DNA of 64,000 bases from Mycobacterium spongiae (GTDB taxonomy: Bacteria; Actinomycetota; Actinomycetes; Mycobacteriales; Mycobacteriaceae). The stretch covers positions 5,022,001 through 5,086,000 of the forward strand of contig NZ_CP046600.1 of the NCBI RefSeq assembly GCF_018278905.1, given 5' to 3'. Positions 48,811 to 57,655 of the stretch are shown here, piece by piece. The notes below the pieces were generated by a model. It was given only the letters and a program-made list of their open reading frames with translations. It was not told where the DNA came from and did not search any database. The translations under genes and the position numbers were made by a program. Positions within the stretch are counted from its first letter, which is position 1; every line of letters begins with the position of its first letter.

Positions 48811-51800
48811 CTAGGACGACCCGCTAAGTCCGTCCACGCCGAACAGCCCGCCGCTGCCGCCTGCGCCGCCGCTGCCTTCCGTCACTCCCGTCCCACCGTT
48901 GCCGCCGTTACCGCCGGCGCCGAACACCGCGACATCTCCGCCGTCGCCGCCGTCGCCGCCGTCGCCGGTGAGCCCGCCGCTGCCCCCAGCGCCGCCGTTT
49001 CCGGCGCTACCGATCAACGCGGCCCCGCCCCCAGCACCGCCGGCACCCCCGACGGTGCTGCCATTGCCGGCGATGCCGCCCGCCCCACCGGCACCACCAC
49101 GCCCAAACAGCCCACCGCCACTACCACCGGCACCACCGCCACCACCGTTGTTGCTGGCGCTGACAGTGGAGTTCCCCCCGGCGCCACCAGCACCGCCGAC
49201 ACCACCATCACCGAAGAACAAGCCCCCGCCACCGCCGGCCCCACCAGCACCCCCGCTGCCATCGGCGGTGTTATCCAAGAATCCGATCCCGCCGGCACCG
49301 CCGACCCCCCCGGCACCGCCATTGCCGCCGAACAACCCGCCATCACCACCGGCCCCGCCGGCACCGCCGTTACCAAGGCCACTGTCGCCGCCGATACCGC
49401 CGGCCCCGCCGAACCCGAATCCAGTGCCGCTACCAACACCGCCGGCACCACCGTTACCGCCATTACCGCCGGCGCCCACCGCACCATCACCACCGACACC
49501 ACCGACACCCAAGAACACCCCACCAGCGCCGCCGGCGCCGCCGTCACCGCCGGGCGCGAACCCGCTGACGCCGCCGGCACCGCCAGCCCCACCAATGCCG
49601 ATCAGTCCGGCGTTGCCGCCAGCCCCGCCGTCCCCGCCGCCGGCCGAGCCCGCGGACAGTGGACCGCTGAACCCCCCTTGCCCGCCGGTGCCTCCCATGC
49701 CGAACACCAAACCGCCGTCGCCGCCATCGCCGCCCGCACCCCCGGCCGACAGGCCAGGGTCGCCGGGGAAGCCGACGCCGGTGCCACCCACACCGCCGTC
49801 CCCGCCGGTACCGAACAACGTGGCCTTGCCGCCGTCCCCGCCGGCACCACCGGGCCCGCCCGCCCCGGTACCACCAACCCCGCCGCTACCCCCATTCCCG
49901 CCGAACAGTCCGCCGGCCCCGCCAGACCCGCCCGTCCCGCCGCTGCCGGCTCCGCCTTGCCCGCCGCGCGCGCCGTCGCCACCGGGACCCCACAACAGGC
50001 CGCCGTCGCCGCCATCGCCACCCGCAGCACCAACGCCAGAAAACCCAAGACCACCAACGCCGCCGTTACCACCGATACCGAACAATCCCGCATCTCCGCC
50101 GGACCCGGCGATCCCACCCGACGGGCCTTGCCCAAACCCGCCGAACCCGCCCCCGCCCCCGACGCCGAACAGCCATCCGCCACGCCCACCATCTCCACCG
50201 GCCCCACCAACGCTGACTTGGCCAATCTCCACGCCATTAGTGCCGCCCGAACCACCCGTCCCACCCCCACCACCGGTGCCGAAAATCCCGGCGGCACCAC
50301 CACTGCCAGCCGCACCCCCGGTAAGGAATCCAGTTCCGCCGTGGCCACCGGCCCCACCATCGGCAGCCGCCAAGAACCCGGAAGCACCACCGTCGCCGCC
50401 CACACCACCGACACCCGCAGTGCCGATACCGCCCGTGCCACCCGCGCCGCCACCACTAAAGAGCCGACCAGCCCCGCCGGCCCCGCCAGCACCCCCGCTG
50501 AAAGCGCCAGTGCCACCCGCACCGCCGGACCCGCCGACACCACCGAACCACCCGCCGGCCCCACCGACCCCGCCAGCCCCGCCGTTATTCCCAAAAACAT
50601 CCGTAGAGCCCCCAGCACCCCCAGCACCCCCACTACCAAACAACCCCGCATTCCCGCCCGCGCCACCATTCTCACCCGCCGCACCCGAGCCCCCAGCCCC
50701 ACCATTGCCGAAGAGCCATCCACCCGCCGTGCCGTCGGCACCGGTGCCGGCCGCCCCGGGGGTGCCGTTGCCGATCAACGGGCGACCGGTCAGATCCTCG
50801 AAGGGTGTGTTGATCGCGTTCAGCGCCTGTTGTTGCAGGGTGTGCAGGGGCGAGGTGCTTGCCGGGGCGTTGAATCCGTCTAGGCCCAGTAGTTGCCCGC
50901 CGATGCCACCAACGCCGATGCTGCCCACAGTCACACCGGTTCCGCCGACGCCGGCATTGCCACCGTTGCCGATCAGCTGGGCATCTCCGCCGTCGCCGCC
51001 GTCGCCGCCGTCGCCGGTGAGCCCGCCGCTGCCCCCGGCGCCGCCGTTTCCGGCGCTACCGATCAACGCGGCCCCGCCCCCAGCACCGCCGGCACCCCCG
51101 ACGGTGCTGCCATTGCCGGCGATGCCGCCCGCCCCACCGGCACCACCACGCCCAAACAGCCCACCGCCACTACCACCGGCACCACCGCCACCACCGTTGT
51201 TGCTGGCGCTGACAGTGGAGTTCCCCCCGGCGCCACCAGCACCGCCGACACCACCATCACCGAAGAACAAGCCCCCGCTACCGCCGGCCCCACCAGCACC
51301 CCCGCTGCCATCGGCGGTGTTATCCAAGAATCCGATCCCGCCGGCACCGCCGACCCCCCCGGCACCGCCATTGCCGCCGAACAACCCGCCATCACCACCG
51401 GCCCCGCCGGCACCGCCGTTACCAAGGCCACTGTCGCCGCCGATACCGCCGGCCCCGCCGAACCCGAATCCAGTGCCGCTACCAACACCGCCGGCACCAC
51501 CGTTACCGCCATTACCGCCGGCGCCCACCGCACCATCACCACCGACACCACCGACACCCAAGAACACCCCACCAGCGCCGCCGGCGCCGCCGTCACCGCC
51601 GGGCGCGAACCCGCTGACGCCGCCGGCACCGCCAGCCCCACCAATGCCGATCAGTCCGGCGTTGCCGCCAGCCCCGCCGTCCCCGCCGCCGGCCGAGCCC
51701 GCGGACAGTGGACCGCTGAACCCCCCTTGCCCGCCGGTGCCTCCCATGCCGAACACCAAACCGCCGTCGCCGCCATCGCCGCCCGCACCCCCGGCCGACA

Positions 51801-53175
51801 GGCCAGGGTCGCCGGGGAAGCCGACGCCGGTGCCACCCACACCGCCGTCCCCGCCGGTACCGAACAACGTGGCCTTGCCGCCGTCCCCGCCGGCACCACC
51901 GGGCCCGCCCGCCCCGGTACCACCAACCCCGCCGCTACCCCCATTCCCGCCGAACAGTCCGCCGGCCCCGCCAGACCCGCCCGTCCCGCCGCTGCCGGCT
52001 CCGCCTTGCCCGCCGCGCGCGCCGTCGCCACCGGGACCCCACAACAGGCCGCCGTCGCCGCCATCGCCACCCGCAGCACCAACGCCAGAAAACCCAAGAC
52101 CACCAACGCCGCCGTTACCACCGATACCGAACAATCCCGCATCTCCGCCGGACCCGGCGATCCCACCCGACGGGCCTTGCCCAAACCCGCCGAACCCGCC
52201 CCCGCCCCCGACGCCGAACAGCCATCCGCCACGCCCACCATCTCCACCGGCCCCACCAACGCTGACTTGGCCAATCTCCACGCCATTAGTGCCGCCCGAA
52301 CCACCCGTCCCACCCCCACCACCGGTGCCGAAAATCCCGGCGGCACCACCACTGCCAGCCGCACCCCCGGTAAGGAATCCAGTTCCGCCGTGGCCACCGG
52401 CCCCACCATCGGCAGCCGCCAAGAACCCGGAAGCACCACCGTCGCCGCCCACACCACCGACACCCGCAGTGCCGATACCGCCCGTGCCACCCGCGCCGCC
52501 ACCACTAAAGAGCCGACCAGCCCCGCCGGCCCCGCCAGCACCCCCGCTGAAAGCGCCAGTGCCACCCGCACCGCCGGACCCGCCGACACCACCGAACCAC
52601 CCGCCGGCCCCACCGACCCCGCCAGCCCCGCCGTTATTCCCAAAAACATCCGTAGAGCCCCCAGCACCCCCAGCACCCCCACTACCAAACAACCCCGCAT
52701 TCCCGCCCGCGCCACCATTCTCACCCGCCGCACCCGAGCCCCCAGCCCCACCATTGCCGAACAGAATCCCGCCATGTCCGCCGTCCGCGCCAGTCCCCGG
52801 TGCCCCGTTGGCACCATTGCCGACTAACGGGCGGCCCAGCAGTGCCTGGGTAGGCGCGTTGACCACATCGAACAGCGCTTGCAATGGAGCCACGCTTGCC
52901 GCTTCGGCGCTCGCGTATGCCGCCGCCCCTGAAGTCACGGCCCGCAGGAACTGTTCATGAAACGTGGCCACGCTGGCGCTCAGCGCTTGATACTCGAGGG
53001 CCTGCGCGGCGAACAAGGCCGCTATCGCCGCCGACACCTCATCAGCACCCGCGGCCACCACCTGGGTCGTCGGCACGGCGGCCACCGCGTTCGCTGCGTT
53101 GAGCGCCGACTCGATTCCCGCCAAATCCGCCGCCGCCGCTAGCATTTGCTCCGGTGCCGCGACTACATAGGACAT
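48811..53175 (-). CDS. PE_PGRS family protein with internal duplication (1454 aa)
   Basis: ATG 53175 ([12 protein letters not shown]) has GGAGGT upstream; the in-frame ATG 12 codons earlier is rejected. Residues 1-95 are the PE domain and GRPLVGNG (114-121) the junction to the PGRS repeats. A second junction-like segment ([20 protein letters not shown], then GRPLIGNG) stands at about residues 780-804, exactly 683 codons later. It is followed by a nearly exact repeat of the first PGRS block. The C-terminus ends [13 protein letters not shown]. Both blocks carry the larger LFGSGGAGG and VGGAGG units typical of surface PE_PGRS proteins. ESX-5 export is inferred from the PE domain. Confidence 0.94.
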   Translation of the reverse strand: MSYVVAAPEQMLAAAADLAGIESALNAANAVAAVPTTQVVAAGADEVSAAIAALFAAQALEYQALSASVATFHEQFLRAVTSGAAAYASAEAASVAPLQALFDVVNAPTQALLGRPLVGNGANGAPGTGADGGHGGILFGNGGAGGSGAAGENGGAGGNAGLFGSGGAGGAGGSTDVFGNNGGAGGVGGAGGWFGGVGGSGGAGGTGAFSGGAGGAGGAGRLFSGGGAGGTGGIGTAGVGGVGGDGGASGFLAAADGGAGGHGGTGFLTGGAAGSGGAAGIFGTGGGGGTGGSGGTNGVEIGQVSVGGAGGDGGRGGWLFGVGGGGGFGGFGQGPSGGIAGSGGDAGLFGIGGNGGVGGLGFSGVGAAGGDGGDGGLLWGPGGDGARGGQGGAGSGGTGGSGGAGGLFGGNGGSGGVGGTGAGGPGGAGGDGGKATLFGTGGDGGVGGTGVGFPGDPGLSAGGAGGDGGDGGLVFGMGGTGGQGGFSGPLSAGSAGGGDGGAGGNAGLIGIGGAGGAGGVSGFAPGGDGGAGGAGGVFLGVGGVGGDGAVGAGGNGGNGGAGGVGSGTGFGFGGAGGIGGDSGLGNGGAGGAGGDGGLFGGNGGAGGVGGAGGIGFLDNTADGSGGAGGAGGSGGLFFGDGGVGGAGGAGGNSTVSASNNGGGGGAGGSGGGLFGRGGAGGAGGIAGNGSTVGGAGGAGGGAALIGSAGNGGAGGSGGLTGDGGDGGDGGDAQLIGNGGNAGVGGTGVTVGSIGVGGIGGQLLGLDGFNAPASTSPLHTLQQQALNAINTPFEDLTGRPLIGNGTPGAAGTGADGTAGGWLFGNGGAGGSGAAGENGGAGGNAGLFGSGGAGGAGGSTDVFGNNGGAGGVGGAGGWFGGVGGSGGAGGTGAFSGGAGGAGGAGRLFSGGGAGGTGGIGTAGVGGVGGDGGASGFLAAADGGAGGHGGTGFLTGGAAGSGGAAGIFGTGGGGGTGGSGGTNGVEIGQVSVGGAGGDGGRGGWLFGVGGGGGFGGFGQGPSGGIAGSGGDAGLFGIGGNGGVGGLGFSGVGAAGGDGGDGGLLWGPGGDGARGGQGGAGSGGTGGSGGAGGLFGGNGGSGGVGGTGAGGPGGAGGDGGKATLFGTGGDGGVGGTGVGFPGDPGLSAGGAGGDGGDGGLVFGMGGTGGQGGFSGPLSAGSAGGGDGGAGGNAGLIGIGGAGGAGGVSGFAPGGDGGAGGAGGVFLGVGGVGGDGAVGAGGNGGNGGAGGVGSGTGFGFGGAGGIGGDSGLGNGGAGGAGGDGGLFGGNGGAGGVGGAGGIGFLDNTADGSGGAGGAGGGGGLFFGDGGVGGAGGAGGNSTVSASNNGGGGGAGGSGGGLFGRGGAGGAGGIAGNGSTVGGAGGAGGGAALIGSAGNGGAGGSGGLTGDGGDGGDGGDVAVFGAGGNGGNGGTGVTEGSGGAGGSGGLFGVDGLSGSS
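48933..50712 (-). repeat. Internal PGRS duplication, copy 2 (C-terminal)
   Basis: This 1,780-bp block matches 50982-52761 at a constant offset of 2,049 bp. Two substitutions were seen by eye (48988 A versus 51037 G; 49230 C versus 51279 T). 2,049 is a multiple of three, so the frame is kept. Confidence 0.93.
50982..52761 (-). repeat. Internal PGRS duplication, copy 1 (N-terminal)
   Basis: Partner of 48933-50712. It encodes about residues 139-732 of the PE_PGRS protein. The two copies are separated by ~269 bp that encode the second PE-linker-like segment. Confidence 0.93.
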
Positions 53176-53425
53176 TTGGACCTCCCACCGCGAGCCACGC
53201 CAAGCATTCACCCACCCTGAGATCGCCCGTCAAGACGATCGGCTAATCAAACGCTATCAGCGCACATGGATGGTTGTGGGCGTTTTCCGCCACTACCACC
53301 ATGAGGTTGGCGCGGACGCGCCCCTATCACGTCGCGTCGCCGGAATGCCTACAGCCGCATCGCTGTTCGAAGTCCAATCTGGGAAGCACCGTGGGCGTGG
53401 AATAGCGGGCACAAACTGGCCGCAC
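53176..53425. other. Gap upstream of the PE_PGRS gene
   Basis: 250 bp from the PE_PGRS start to the VapC-like stop. It must hold the PE_PGRS promoter (GGAGGT ribosome site at about 53179-53184); no operator or gene is seen. Confidence 0.5.
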
Positions 53426-53818
53426 TCATGTGTGAACAGGCACGCCGCGTTTGCGGGCCACGGCAGCGAGCGCTTCATCAAAGGTCGCAAGGCTTGCCTG
53501 GTGATGGATGGCGACATCCAAGACGCAGCAGTCAGGTAGCTTGAGCCCCGTACTTGCGCGTAGTTCGGCAAGACGCAGCGGTTCGCCATCATCGTGGGGC
53601 GCAACGCCGATGCCGGCGGACTGCAAATCGTCAAGCATCGATGCTCCTTGCCTGACGCGGACGCCGCCGACGAGGACCTCGGCCAACGTGTCGGTGTGCG
53701 CCAGCATCCGTCCAGGTGTCGCGGCCAGCAGAACCGCGGTGGCCGCGTCATGATGGGCGTCGCGGGAGTTCAAATGCGCTATCAGAACGCTGGCGTCCAG
53801 CACGATCACGCGGGCCAA
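53426..53818 (-). CDS. vapC: PIN-domain toxin, VapC type
   Basis: 130 aa. PIN acidic residues are in place: D8 (IVLDASVLIAH), E47 (LAEVLVG), D96 (LKLPDCCVLDVA) and D114 (ATFDEAL). VapC toxins are Mg-dependent RNases acting on tRNA or rRNA. The start codon overlaps the end of the antitoxin gene by 13 bp, the usual arrangement for tight co-translation. The VapC number cannot be assigned. Confidence 0.9.
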   Translation of the reverse strand: MARVIVLDASVLIAHLNSRDAHHDAATAVLLAATPGRMLAHTDTLAEVLVGGVRVRQGASMLDDLQSAGIGVAPHDDGEPLRLAELRASTGLKLPDCCVLDVAIHHQASLATFDEALAAVARKRGVPVHT

Positions 53819-54069
53819 TCCTCCCGCAGGTCAGTCAGATAGCCAGGCGCGAACGCCTCGGAGTAGCGGCCACTGCTTGCCAGCACCGCGGCACGATGCG
53901 CACTGTCGTCCGATTTCTCGTTGCGCTCGAGGATGCCGCCCCCGACTTCGATCAGCCGTCGCAACAATTTGGACCGTGGCTCACCAGGCCATCGCCTGGC
54001 AGCCTGGTCGAGCGCCCGAGCGATCTCCGGTGTTTCGGTTACCTGGTAGCGCGGACGTGTGGTCGGCAT
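53806..54069 (-). CDS. Antitoxin of the VapC-like toxin (ribbon-helix-helix type likely)
   Basis: 87 aa from ATG 54069. A short N-terminal strand MPTTRPRYQVTETPEIARAL, then helices (LDQAARRWPGEP, RSKLLRRLIEVGG) fit an RHH-type DNA-binding domain of VapB antitoxins; the C-terminal half (RYSEAFAPGYLTDLREDWPA) would wrap the toxin. It precedes and overlaps the toxin gene and lies 7 bp downstream of an 11-bp perfect inverted repeat that should be its operator. Confidence 0.82.
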   Translation of the reverse strand: MPTTRPRYQVTETPEIARALDQAARRWPGEPRSKLLRRLIEVGGGILERNEKSDDSAHRAAVLASSGRYSEAFAPGYLTDLREDWPA

Positions 54070-54076
54070 AGGCGCC

Positions 54077-54108
54077 AAGTGTACCACTTTTTCTACGGTG
54101 GTACACTT
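54077..54108. promoter_or_regulatory. Toxin-antitoxin operator: 11-bp perfect inverted repeat
   Basis: AAGTGTACCAC (54077-54087) and GTGGTACACTT (54098-54108) are exact reverse complements separated by 10 bp. It ends 7 bp from the antitoxin start codon. The arm spacing of two helical turns fits binding of two antitoxin dimers, and its position fits autorepression. Confidence 0.85.
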
Positions 54109-54256
54109 TGCTGTTGACCGAAGGTAGCAGTGCCGCACAGGACTTCGGCGGCTAATGGCAGTCCTGGTCCACCCCAAAAGGCGAGCTGCTCAGCGAGTCA
54201 GCCGTCACACGCCCGGAGTATCGTTCGGGAGCTGAGAAACGGGAGTAGCACATAAC

Positions 54257-55087
54257 GTGAATGGCCAGTTCGCCGCCGCAGCAGTCGTTCTAGCGTTCCT
54301 GGGAGCTATCTCTGGCGTCCTACTCCTCGCCGTTGCAAAGCGTCGGCGTCTAGTGGTCGAGAACAGTGCTGCGCTAGCCGAACTCGACTCGCTCAACCGA
54401 AATTACCGGCAGCGACTGCAGTATTCAGGTCCGATCACCTACAACTGGGAAGACAGGGTCAACTCCAAAGCAAAGCTCGAACGCTACGACCTCCATGCGT
54501 TCTTCCTTGCAAACCTCGCCGCCCTAGAGGCCGAGCTACAGTATGCAATCGCTTTACGGACAAACGATTTGGTGGTGTACGCCGAGTATCGCGGCGCATA
54601 TCAGCACATTGACTCAACCAAGCTCGGCCGCTCAGCTACTGACCAGGTGAACCCCGAGGCATTCGCACGGATTGAGCGGAAGCTCTTCACCAAGTGGACG
54701 CTGAGCCCGCCCGTTTGCGCCGCTCACGTGCGTTGCGCCGTCCGGTACACCAGCCCGAAGGGACAGAATTCCTATTCCAAGGCTCTTTCGTGGGACTTCG
54801 AGGGGCTTCGGAGCGCGTTCACCGAGATGAAACGGCTTCGGGAGGCCCAGTCCACGGCGACGTTCCTACGCCGACAGGAACGTAACCGCATGACCGCCAG
54901 CCTCCGATATCAAGTCCTCTCGCGAGATGGCTCGCGCTGTCAACAATGCGGAGCGAACCCACAAACGCGTGGCGTGACCCTCCATGTTGACCACATCGTC
55001 CCGGTGAGCAAAGGAGGAAAGACCGAGATGGGCAACCTCCAGACCTTGTGCGAGTTCTGCAATCTAGGGAAGAGCAACCGCCACTAA
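54257..55087 (+). CDS. Membrane-anchored HNH endonuclease-like protein
   Basis: 276 aa from GTG 54257 with GGGAGTAG upstream. Residues ~5-27 are one transmembrane helix (VVLAFLGAISGVLLLAV) followed by KRRR, so the rest should face the cytoplasm. The middle, ~40-220, has no recognised family. The C-terminal HNH domain has zinc cysteines C228/C231 and C265/C268 (RCQQCG, CEFCN), the catalytic HVDHIVPVSKGG (H243, D245, H246) and N260/N269. The gene looks less GC-rich than its neighbours, consistent with transfer. It stands alone between the toxin-antitoxin pair and the lipoprotein gene. Defence or DNA-uptake control is possible but unsupported by other genes. Confidence 0.82.
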   Translation: MNGQFAAAAVVLAFLGAISGVLLLAVAKRRRLVVENSAALAELDSLNRNYRQRLQYSGPITYNWEDRVNSKAKLERYDLHAFFLANLAALEAELQYAIALRTNDLVVYAEYRGAYQHIDSTKLGRSATDQVNPEAFARIERKLFTKWTLSPPVCAAHVRCAVRYTSPKGQNSYSKALSWDFEGLRSAFTEMKRLREAQSTATFLRRQERNRMTASLRYQVLSRDGSRCQQCGANPQTRGVTLHVDHIVPVSKGGKTEMGNLQTLCEFCNLGKSNRH

Positions 55088-55157
55088 TGTGCCGCATCAG
55101 GCAAGGGCCGGCGGCATACGGCCCGAGCGCTTGAGGACGGCTGCTGCCGCCAGCCCA

Positions 55158-55628
55158 TTACATGCAAATTTTCCAGCCTTCCTCGGTGCGTGCCAGTGTC
55201 ATGCTGACCTGCATAGAGCCAATGAGTTCGTTGGTGGAATCGAGGTCTGCCTTGGCGGTGTCGCCGGTGATGGTGACGCCGAGGACCGTGACGATCGTGA
55301 TGCCGTCCGCGGCCCGGTTCGTTTTCACCTGTTCCATGATCGGCGCGGTGAACGTAGCGCGCATGGCCGGGCACATCGCCGCCAGGTAAGCGTCCCAGTT
55401 CTGACTGTTGGCTGCGTCCTGAAACGCCTTGATTGCCGCGCGGACCTGGTCCTGGTCGGAAGGTGGTGCGGTGGTAGTCGGGGTGGTTCTGCTCGGTGGC
55501 GTAGCGGTGATCACCGGCGTGGGCGGCGGGGTTGAACCATTCTCGGCGACCGGATTGCCAGTGGTAGTGCCGCACCCGGCGAGCACCATCACCGCAGCGT
55601 TGGCGGCAAATACTCGCAATCTGGTCAC
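55158..55628 (-). CDS. Lipoprotein with NTF2/DUF4878-like domain
   Basis: 156 aa from GTG 55628. Signal peptide and lipobox VLAGC (acylated Cys19), a proline/threonine-rich linker to residue ~57 (TPPPTPVITATPPSRTTPTT), then a DUF4878/NTF2-like domain (AAIKAFQDAANSQNWDAYLA, ending EEGWKICM). This resembles the LppH-type lipoproteins coded next to mycobacterial Ser/Thr kinases. Located 53 bp downstream of the kinase gene on the same strand, so probably one operon; it may be a ligand-binding partner of the kinase sensor. The open frame continues upstream but as antisense-like sequence. Confidence 0.8.
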   Translation of the reverse strand: MTRLRVFAANAAVMVLAGCGTTTGNPVAENGSTPPPTPVITATPPSRTTPTTTAPPSDQDQVRAAIKAFQDAANSQNWDAYLAAMCPAMRATFTAPIMEQVKTNRAADGITIVTVLGVTITGDTAKADLDSTNELIGSMQVSMTLARTEEGWKICM

Positions 55629-55681
55629 CAGCAGCGCCCTTTCAGCCCGTCGTGGGATGGCACACCTTAACAACTTCCCAG

Positions 55682-57457
55682 TTACTGGCGCGGTACCCGA
55701 TCTCCGGCAGCTCGGATCAACGCTGCGACGTCGCCGCCTCCGCCGGGGCGGCACAAGCGCATGTCGATGACCACGTTCCCGCGCGCGGCGATCCCGCGCG
55801 AGCACGAAACGCCGCCGTCGGCTGGGGTGGCGGTCAGCGTGACGATTCCGCCGGTGGTGACCGGCTGGGAGAACGTCCAACTCTGAGCTGCCCCGTCTGG
55901 CAGGGTCACCGTCACCGCACCGGCCTGCGCGCAGGCCACCCACCGGCGTTGCTCGCCTTGCATGAACCCGCTGATGCTCATCACGGAGTCCAACGAGACC
56001 GCGGCCTGAATCACGCCGTCTTGCCACACCGCCGCACCCAGCGCGCGTAGTGTCTGCACCGCCGCTCCGGTTTGTCCGCTGCCGGCATAGACCGATCGTT
56101 GGGCCGGTGACCAAGCCCCGCGACACCGCGGACTGCTCACTGAGGCATTGGCCGACAGTTCGGTGGTATCGCTGTCCATCGTCAACGCCGCTCCCCCAGC
56201 GATATTCGCGATCTGGCTGTCGGACAACAAAATCGACCGCAGTTGGTCCGGTGCGACATCGGTGGCTGGTCGCCGAGTCGGGGTGGCCGATGTCGGGGCG
56301 GTCGCACCCGTCGTAGTCGAAGATCTGGCGGGGGCTGGGTTGCCACCTTGTGCCGCCGGTGGCGCTGGGGAGGATCCGCGCGGCCAGACGATTGCCGCAA
56401 CAACCACCAACACCACCACCGCTGCTAGTGACGCGGCGATCCACCCTGCGCGGCGGCGGCGAGGGAGAGGCGCCCGGATCGAGACAGTCGCCGCCGGCGG
56501 AACCGCACCGGGGGCGAGCATGGTGCGCGGGCCCCTGTCGGGCCACCCGGCCGTGCCCGGCGGCGGATAGGACGACACGTCCCGGCTAGACACCGGAGGC
56601 AGCGGCGTGCTGATGAGCATGGTGGCGTCATGGAGCGCCGATGCGGCCGCCGCCGCCAACGCCGCCGCGGTCGGGAAGCGTGCTGCGGGGTCTTTGGCCA
56701 TCGCGATTGCGATCACTGCATCCAGCGCCGGCGGAAGGGACGGCACGAAATCGGTGACCCGCGGTGGGGGCGCCTGCAGATGCGCCATCATCACCGCAGC
56801 CATCCCGTTGCTCGCAAACGGGGGTTTGCCCGTCAGCAGCCGAAACAGCGTGCAGCCGAGCGAGTAGATGTCTGCCCGCCCGTCGACCGAGAGCCCGGAG
56901 AGCACTTCGGGGGCAGCGTATGCAACGGTGGCCACGAGCGACCCGGTGGCTGTCAGTCCCACATCGTCGAGCGCGCGAGAAATCCCGAAATCGCCCATTA
57001 GCACCCGCTCTGAGGGGCCGATAGGACCGGACAACAGGAAGTTCGCCGGCTTGACATCGCGGTGAATGATGTTGCGCGAGTGGGCATGGTCGAGGCCTTG
57101 GGCGACCGCGGCCACGATGTGCACTGCCCGATCGGGTGTCATTTCCCCAGCCCGCAGGGCCGCCTCAGCGTCGGTGCCGTCGACGAACTGCATTGAGATC
57201 CACAGCTGGCCGTCCTCGGTCTGACCGCGGTCATAGACCCCGACGATGTTGGGGTGATCCAGGCTGGAGGCGACGTCGGCTTCGCGCAGGAATCGGGTTC
57301 GAAAGTCTGGGTCGTGCGATAGCTCCGCGGAGAGCACCTTCAACGCGTCGCGACGTGGCAGGCTTGGATGGGCAGCGAGGTACACCGCGCCCATTCCGCC
57401 AACGCCGAGCGTCCTGTCGATGCGGTAGCCGGCCAGTACCTCGCCAGGTTTAAGCAT
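55682..57457 (-). CDS. Transmembrane Ser/Thr protein kinase with PknH-type sensor domain
   Basis: 591 aa. Kinase domain ~11-275: glycine loop [13 protein letters not shown]40, HRDVKPANF with D134, DFG at 156-158, and APEVLSG. A proline-rich juxtamembrane segment follows, then one transmembrane helix at ~339-358, a short T/P-rich linker, and an extracellular domain (~390-591) with [20 protein letters not shown] and paired cysteines, as in PknH and PknJ. It probably phosphorylates regulators in response to a cell-wall or redox signal. Not present at this place in H37Rv as far as I recall. The downstream lipoprotein gene looks co-transcribed. Confidence 0.92.
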   Translation of the reverse strand: MLKPGEVLAGYRIDRTLGVGGMGAVYLAAHPSLPRRDALKVLSAELSHDPDFRTRFLREADVASSLDHPNIVGVYDRGQTEDGQLWISMQFVDGTDAEAALRAGEMTPDRAVHIVAAVAQGLDHAHSRNIIHRDVKPANFLLSGPIGPSERVLMGDFGISRALDDVGLTATGSLVATVAYAAPEVLSGLSVDGRADIYSLGCTLFRLLTGKPPFASNGMAAVMMAHLQAPPPRVTDFVPSLPPALDAVIAIAMAKDPAARFPTAAALAAAAASALHDATMLISTPLPPVSSRDVSSYPPPGTAGWPDRGPRTMLAPGAVPPAATVSIRAPLPRRRRAGWIAASLAAVVVLVVVAAIVWPRGSSPAPPAAQGGNPAPARSSTTTGATAPTSATPTRRPATDVAPDQLRSILLSDSQIANIAGGAALTMDSDTTELSANASVSSPRCRGAWSPAQRSVYAGSGQTGAAVQTLRALGAAVWQDGVIQAAVSLDSVMSISGFMQGEQRRWVACAQAGAVTVTLPDGAAQSWTFSQPVTTGGIVTLTATPADGGVSCSRGIAARGNVVIDMRLCRPGGGGDVAALIRAAGDRVPRQ

Positions 57458-57655
57458 CCATCGCCCTACCTTTTCGCATCCAGCAGATGCTCAACATCGT
57501 TGGTGCGCTGCATCGCCCAACGTGCAGCTTAGGTGACGAGTGCTGCGCTTAGTGCCGGCAAGGTCAGCGACATTCCGGATGTGGGAGATGAGCGACTCAC
57601 CTCGATGCCGGCCGGCGCTTGTCAGCCGGCCCTGTGGGGAGACCCGCGGCGCGGG

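Noticed and set aside
48899..52960. A 1,353-codon proline-rich open frame on the plus strand opposite the second PE_PGRS gene
   Set aside because: PGRS repeats of GGC/GCC-type codons leave the complementary strand free of stops; the result is featureless Pro-Ala repeat with no ribosome site. The same holds for the long antisense frames at 1221-4151, 2375-4480 and 4481-5530.
48811..53175. CRISPR-like appearance of short repeats
   Set aside because: The repeats are coding GGxGG triplet units in one frame, without constant repeat length, spacers or cas genes.
55629..56546. Upstream extension of the lipoprotein frame (to 56546)
   Set aside because: It is antisense/frame-shifted to the strongly supported kinase gene on the same strand and is Arg-Gly-rich out-of-frame sequence; the lipobox start at 55628 explains the gene.
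57485..57500. AACATCGTT sequence as a possible KstR site
   Set aside because: Half-site spacing is three, not two, and the flanking consensus bases do not fit.
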